Below, in pieces: positions 16,358 to 19,325 of a DNA stretch of 19,325 bases (position 1 is the first letter of the stretch; every line of letters starts with the position of its first letter). The notes under the pieces were generated by a model. That model saw only the letters and a list, made by a program, of their open reading frames with translations. It ran no database searches and was not told the origin of the DNA. A program made the translations under genes and the position numbers. Source of the stretch: Candidatus Tenderia sp. (GTDB taxonomy: Bacteria > Pseudomonadota > Gammaproteobacteria > Tenderiales > Tenderiaceae); contig JASBUE010000242.1 of assembly GCA_030148045.1 (NCBI GenBank), forward strand, positions 1 through 19,325, read 5' to 3'.

Positions 16358-17455
16358 ATGCCTTTGATTATCTTATGGCCCGCGTTTTTCGCCCTGTTTG
16401 CCGGTGCCCAGGCATGGGCCGATGAACCGTTCACGACCCACGTCGTCGCCTCCGGCCTGGAACACCCCTGGGGCATGGCCTTCCTGCCCGACGGCCGTAT
16501 CCTGGTGACGGAACGGCCGGGGCGCCTGCGCCTGATCGAAAACGGCCGCCTCAATCCCAAGCCGATAAAAGGCCTGCCCGACATCACCGCCGTGGGACAG
16601 GGCGGCCTGCTGGACATCATCCTGCATCCGGACTACGAGAAGAACGGCTGGCTCTATTTCTCCTACAGCGCCCCGGGCGCGGGCGGCATCGGCACCGAGG
16701 TGGCACGCGCCAGGCTGGACGGCATGAAACTGAAGGACGTGCGGGTGCTGTTCCGCATGCAACCCAAAAGCGGCGGCGGCCGCCACTTCGGTTCACGATT
16801 GGTGATCGATGGCGACAACTATCTCTACATCAGCGTCGGTGATCGCGGCGACCGGCCGCGGGCGCAGCGCCTGGACGATCACGCCGGCTCCATCATCCGC
16901 CTGCACGACGACGGTCGAGTGCCCAAGGACAATCCCTTCGTCGACCGCAAGGACGCCAAACCGGAAATCTACAGCTACGGCCATCGCAATCCCCAGGGCC
17001 TGACGCTGCATCCGCACACCGGCGCGGTATGGCAACACGAACACGGGCCGCAGGGCGGCGACGAACTCAACCTTATCCAGAAAGGCCGTAACTACGGCTG
17101 GCCGGTGATTACCTACGGCGTCAACTATGTCATCGGCACCAAGATCGGCGAAGGTACGCACAAGGAAGGCATGGAGCAGCCGCTCTATTACTGGGATCCT
17201 TCCATTGCCCCCTCCGGCATGGACTTCTACACCGGCGACAAATGGCCGCAATGGCGCGGCAACCTGTTCATCGGCGCGCTCAAATTCGAATTGCTGGTGC
17301 GCCTCGAACTCGACGGCACCAAGGTCGTCAGGGAGACGCGGCTATTGGAAGGAGAGCTGGGTCGTATCCGTGATGTGCGCACCGGGCCGGATGGCTATCT
17401 CTACCTGCTTACCGATCAGCAGAACGGCAAGCTGGTAAGGTTAATGCCCCACTGA
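16358..17455 (+). CDS. Periplasmic PQQ-dependent aldose sugar dehydrogenase
   Basis: A soluble PQQ enzyme of the YliI/Asd family that oxidises aldose sugars in the periplasm. The 365-residue precursor has a signal peptide cleaved probably after A21 (GAQAWA, then DEP). GLEHPWGMAFLPDG (33-46) opens the beta-propeller. H143 in GGRHFG is the likely catalytic base, and YSYGHRNPQG (205-214) and HEHGPQGGDELN (227-238) are family signatures for cofactor and metal binding. Length is normal. An AGGA element at 16342-16345 precedes the ATG. A TACAAT hexamer (16321-16326) could be a -10 box but lacks a well-spaced -35. The gene is convergent with the next minus-strand gene, only 27 bp apart. No PQQ biosynthesis genes are in the window. 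Confidence 0.9.
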   Translation: MPLIILWPAFFALFAGAQAWADEPFTTHVVASGLEHPWGMAFLPDGRILVTERPGRLRLIENGRLNPKPIKGLPDITAVGQGGLLDIILHPDYEKNGWLYFSYSAPGAGGIGTEVARARLDGMKLKDVRVLFRMQPKSGGGRHFGSRLVIDGDNYLYISVGDRGDRPRAQRLDDHAGSIIRLHDDGRVPKDNPFVDRKDAKPEIYSYGHRNPQGLTLHPHTGAVWQHEHGPQGGDELNLIQKGRNYGWPVITYGVNYVIGTKIGEGTHKEGMEQPLYYWDPSIAPSGMDFYTGDKWPQWRGNLFIGALKFELLVRLELDGTKVVRETRLLEGELGRIRDVRTGPDGYLYLLTDQQNGKLVRLMPH

Positions 17456-17482
17456 GCCGGCCGTGGCTTACCGACCCCCCCC

Positions 17483-18115
17483 TTACGTCTGCAAAAAGGC
17501 GTTACTGAGCCGCTCTTCGCCGAAGGTGGACAAGGGGCCGTGCCCCGGCACGAAGGTGACATCGTCTCCCAACGGCAGCAAAATCTGCTCAATGCTGTTG
17601 ATCAGGGTATCGTAATCGCCCTGGGGAAAGTCGGTGCGGCCGATGGAGCCCTTGAACAGCACGTCACCGACAAAGGCAAGCCTCTCCTTTGCATTGTAAA
17701 AAACCACGTGGCCCGGCGTATGGCCGGGACAATGCAGCACCCGCAATGCCGCTTCCCCCACTTTCACTACCATGCCCGCCGTCAGCCATTGATCGGGGAG
17801 AAAGGCCTCCAGGGGTTTAAAACCGAACATCTCCGCCTGCCTGGGTAACATCTCCAGCCAAAAGGCATCGGCCTGGTGCGGACCGATGATGGGAATATGG
17901 AAATGTTGCGCGATCTGCTTTGCCCCGCCCACATGATCGAGATGGCCATGGGTGAGCAGGACCTTTTCCGGCGCCAGGTGCCGTGTTTCGATGTGCTTTA
18001 ACAATATGTCCACATCACCACCCGGATCAATCAAGGCGGCCTTGCCGCTGTCTTCACACCAGATCAGGGAACAGTTCTGCTGATAGGCGGTCACCGGAAT
18101 GATTTGATACTTCAT
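17483..18115 (-). CDS. Metallo-beta-lactamase-fold hydrolase, YcbL type
   Basis: A 210-residue metal-dependent hydrolase of the glyoxalase-II-like branch. The metal motif THGHLDH gives H56, H58, D60 and H61. Further ligands are H132 in HCPGHTPGHVVFY, D151 in FVGDVLFKGSIGR, and H192 in VPGHGPLSTFGEE. The short length without the C-terminal glutathione-binding helical domain fits YcbL-type proteins rather than full hydroxyacylglutathione hydrolase (about 250 residues). The likely activity is thioester hydrolysis, but the physiological substrate is uncertain. The ATG is at 18113-18115. A TatD-family gene lies 103 bp upstream on the same strand, with an imperfect hairpin between them. Confidence 0.92.
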   Translation of the reverse strand: MKYQIIPVTAYQQNCSLIWCEDSGKAALIDPGGDVDILLKHIETRHLAPEKVLLTHGHLDHVGGAKQIAQHFHIPIIGPHQADAFWLEMLPRQAEMFGFKPLEAFLPDQWLTAGMVVKVGEAALRVLHCPGHTPGHVVFYNAKERLAFVGDVLFKGSIGRTDFPQGDYDTLINSIEQILLPLGDDVTFVPGHGPLSTFGEERLSNAFLQT

Positions 18116-18218
18116 GTCAGTTTCCAGTCGCGTTGAGTGTTATTTTAAAGAGTTCATAGATTACCCGACCCTCGCCCAGCCACCTTCAGGGAGGGCTTGG
18201 GTTAATGCCATAATCGTA

Positions 18219-19010
18219 TCACCGATTCTTTTGCGGACAATCCAGCTTCAACACATCAAGGGTGTTTCGGCGGGTCGCCTGCGCGACCGTCTTGGCGCTT
18301 TCATCCCTGAGTGCGGCCAGCACAGCCAGGTAATGGGGCAGATATTGCGGGCTGTTGCGGCGGCCGTGACAGATATCGCCCGACATGTCCGGCGCGTCGG
18401 TTTCCAGCACAATGCTCTCCAGCGGCAGCTCCCTGGCCAGGCGCCGCAAGTTGCGCGCTCGCTCGTAGGTGATCATGCCGCCGAAGCCCAGCTTGAAACC
18501 CAGGTCGATGTATTCCCGCGCCTGTTCCAGGCTGCCGTTGTAGGCATGTATGATGCCGCCGCGTCCGAGCCTGACACGCTTTAAGGATTTGAGCACCTGT
18601 TTGTGGGCCTTGCGCACATGCACGATCACCGGCAGATCGGCAGCGGCGGCGGCTGCGAGCTGCGCCTCGAAGAGTCCGGTCTGGCGCTCGCGCGCCGGGT
18701 CGTCGATATAAAAGTCCAGGCCGATCTCGCCCACCGCCACCAGATCCGGCTCATCGGCCAGCCGCTGCTCCAGCGCGGCCAGATGCTCCCGGCGGTGCCC
18801 ACGGATGTAATAGGGGTGCAAACCGAGAGCGGGATAGAGGCCCCGGTTTTGACGGCACACCTCCAGCAGCCGGTCCCAGGTATCTGCGCAAACACCCGGC
18901 ACCACGATACGGTTGACACCCTGGGCACGGCAGTCTGCCAGCACCGCCTCGCGATCCGCATCGAAGTCCTCGACATCGAGATGACAATGGCTGTCGATAA
19001 TTTCCATCAT
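18219..19010 (-). CDS. TatD-family metal-dependent hydrolase
   Basis: A 263-residue TIM-barrel metallohydrolase of the TatD family, whose characterised members are 3'-5' DNA exonucleases or act on D-aminoacyl-tRNA-like substrates. Metal ligands in their family motifs are H8 and H10 (DSHCHLD), E95 (VGEIGLDFY), H131 (IVHVRKA), H155 (IIHAYNG) and D205 (ETDAPDM). LGLHPYY (62-68) is also characteristic. The subgroup looks closest to YjjV, by impression only. Two consecutive ATGs (19010 and 19007 as first bases on the minus strand) compete as start; the difference is one residue. It is divergent from cmoA. Confidence 0.93.
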   Translation of the reverse strand: MMEIIDSHCHLDVEDFDADREAVLADCRAQGVNRIVVPGVCADTWDRLLEVCRQNRGLYPALGLHPYYIRGHRREHLAALEQRLADEPDLVAVGEIGLDFYIDDPARERQTGLFEAQLAAAAAADLPVIVHVRKAHKQVLKSLKRVRLGRGGIIHAYNGSLEQAREYIDLGFKLGFGGMITYERARNLRRLARELPLESIVLETDAPDMSGDICHGRRNSPQYLPHYLAVLAALRDESAKTVAQATRRNTLDVLKLDCPQKNR

Positions 19011-19091
19011 TTTATTCTACGTCCGACCCACGCCAGCCGGAAAGCGAATTGGTGTATCATGACCCGGCTTTACGCAGCCGGTTTCAGTCCC

Positions 19092-19325
19092 ATGAGCACG
19101 AAAAAACCGCACGACGCCATCTACGCCAAACCCCATGAAAAGATTGTTGATTTCGAGTTCAACGAGGCGGTGGTGCGCGTCTTTCCCGACATGATCCGCC
19201 GTTCCGTGCCCGGCTACGGCACCCTGATCACCCTGCTCGGCCTGCTGGCCGAGGAGTACGCCCAGGCCGCCAGCAATATCTACGACCTGGGCAGTTCGCT
19301 GGGCGCGGCGACGCTTTCCATGCGC
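19092..19325 (+). CDS. cmoA: Carboxy-S-adenosylmethionine synthase, 5' part only
   Basis: CmoA makes carboxy-SAM from SAM and prephenate. CmoB then uses it to build the cmo5U modification at tRNA wobble position 34. The visible 78 residues begin MSTKKPHDAIYAKPHEKIVDF and continue with FNEAVVRVFPDMIRRSVPGYG and the start of the SAM-binding core (YDLGSSLGAATLSM). The family is about 240-250 residues, so two thirds lie beyond the right edge. The frame is open to the edge. cmoB is expected next but cannot be seen. Confidence 0.95.
   Translation, partial: MSTKKPHDAIYAKPHEKIVDFEFNEAVVRVFPDMIRRSVPGYGTLITLLGLLAEEYAQAASNIYDLGSSLGAATLSMR

Noticed and set aside
17475..17482. Run of eight C next to the stop of the YcbL-like gene
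   Set aside because: It lies in a short convergent gap after both coding regions, where length change would have no clear effect.
18163..18202. Hairpin between the TatD-family gene and the YcbL-like gene
   Set aside because: The stem is interrupted by an internal loop and no T-run follows on either strand, so I do not call it a terminator.

Overview
This window looks like chromosomal DNA of a gammaproteobacterium. The evidence is the thyA-lgt pairing, a CmoA start, an OxyR with the two-cysteine switch, a PilU-type retraction ATPase and an HD-GYP protein with the DUF3391 N-terminus. Base composition is GC-rich by eye (about 55-60%) except for one clear dip near 11690-12270. Sequence alone does not place it below class level; an environmental, non-enteric lineage is my inference.

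Left part (1-3952) is housekeeping. A minus-strand run holds rlmI (23S rRNA methyltransferase), lgt (lipoprotein maturation) and thyA (cut by the window edge). Fructose-1,6-bisphosphatase (fbp) is divergent on the plus strand and ends in a good intrinsic terminator. A 23-bp imperfect inverted repeat sits between lgt and thyA.

The middle part (about 3953-12562) is an accessory island, all plus strand except one possible remnant. It has a 333-bp leader region with a weak Fur-box-like site, an acetolactate-synthase-like ThDP enzyme, and two tandem paralogous TonB-dependent receptors. The first receptor is interrupted by one in-frame amber codon. Two divergent citrate-synthase-fold proteins follow, overlapping and probably translationally coupled to the second receptor. 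After them come the last 49 codons of a short-chain dehydrogenase and possibly a truncated minus-strand small gene. Carbon-carbon bond enzymes next to outer-membrane receptors suggest a small carboxylate-type molecule that is made or modified and imported, perhaps a metal carrier. This is inference; I do not recognise a named pathway. The 3' edge shows erosion: a composition break inside the second citrate-synthase-like gene, the dehydrogenase remnant and the small-gene remnant.

The right part (12677-19325) returns to core genes. oxyR (minus) is divergent from a pilU / HD-GYP pair that links type IV pilus retraction with c-di-GMP turnover. Next come a periplasmic PQQ sugar dehydrogenase, a YcbL-like metallo-beta-lactamase-fold hydrolase (minus), a TatD-family nuclease (minus), and the beginning of cmoA (tRNA wobble uridine modification), cut by the right edge.
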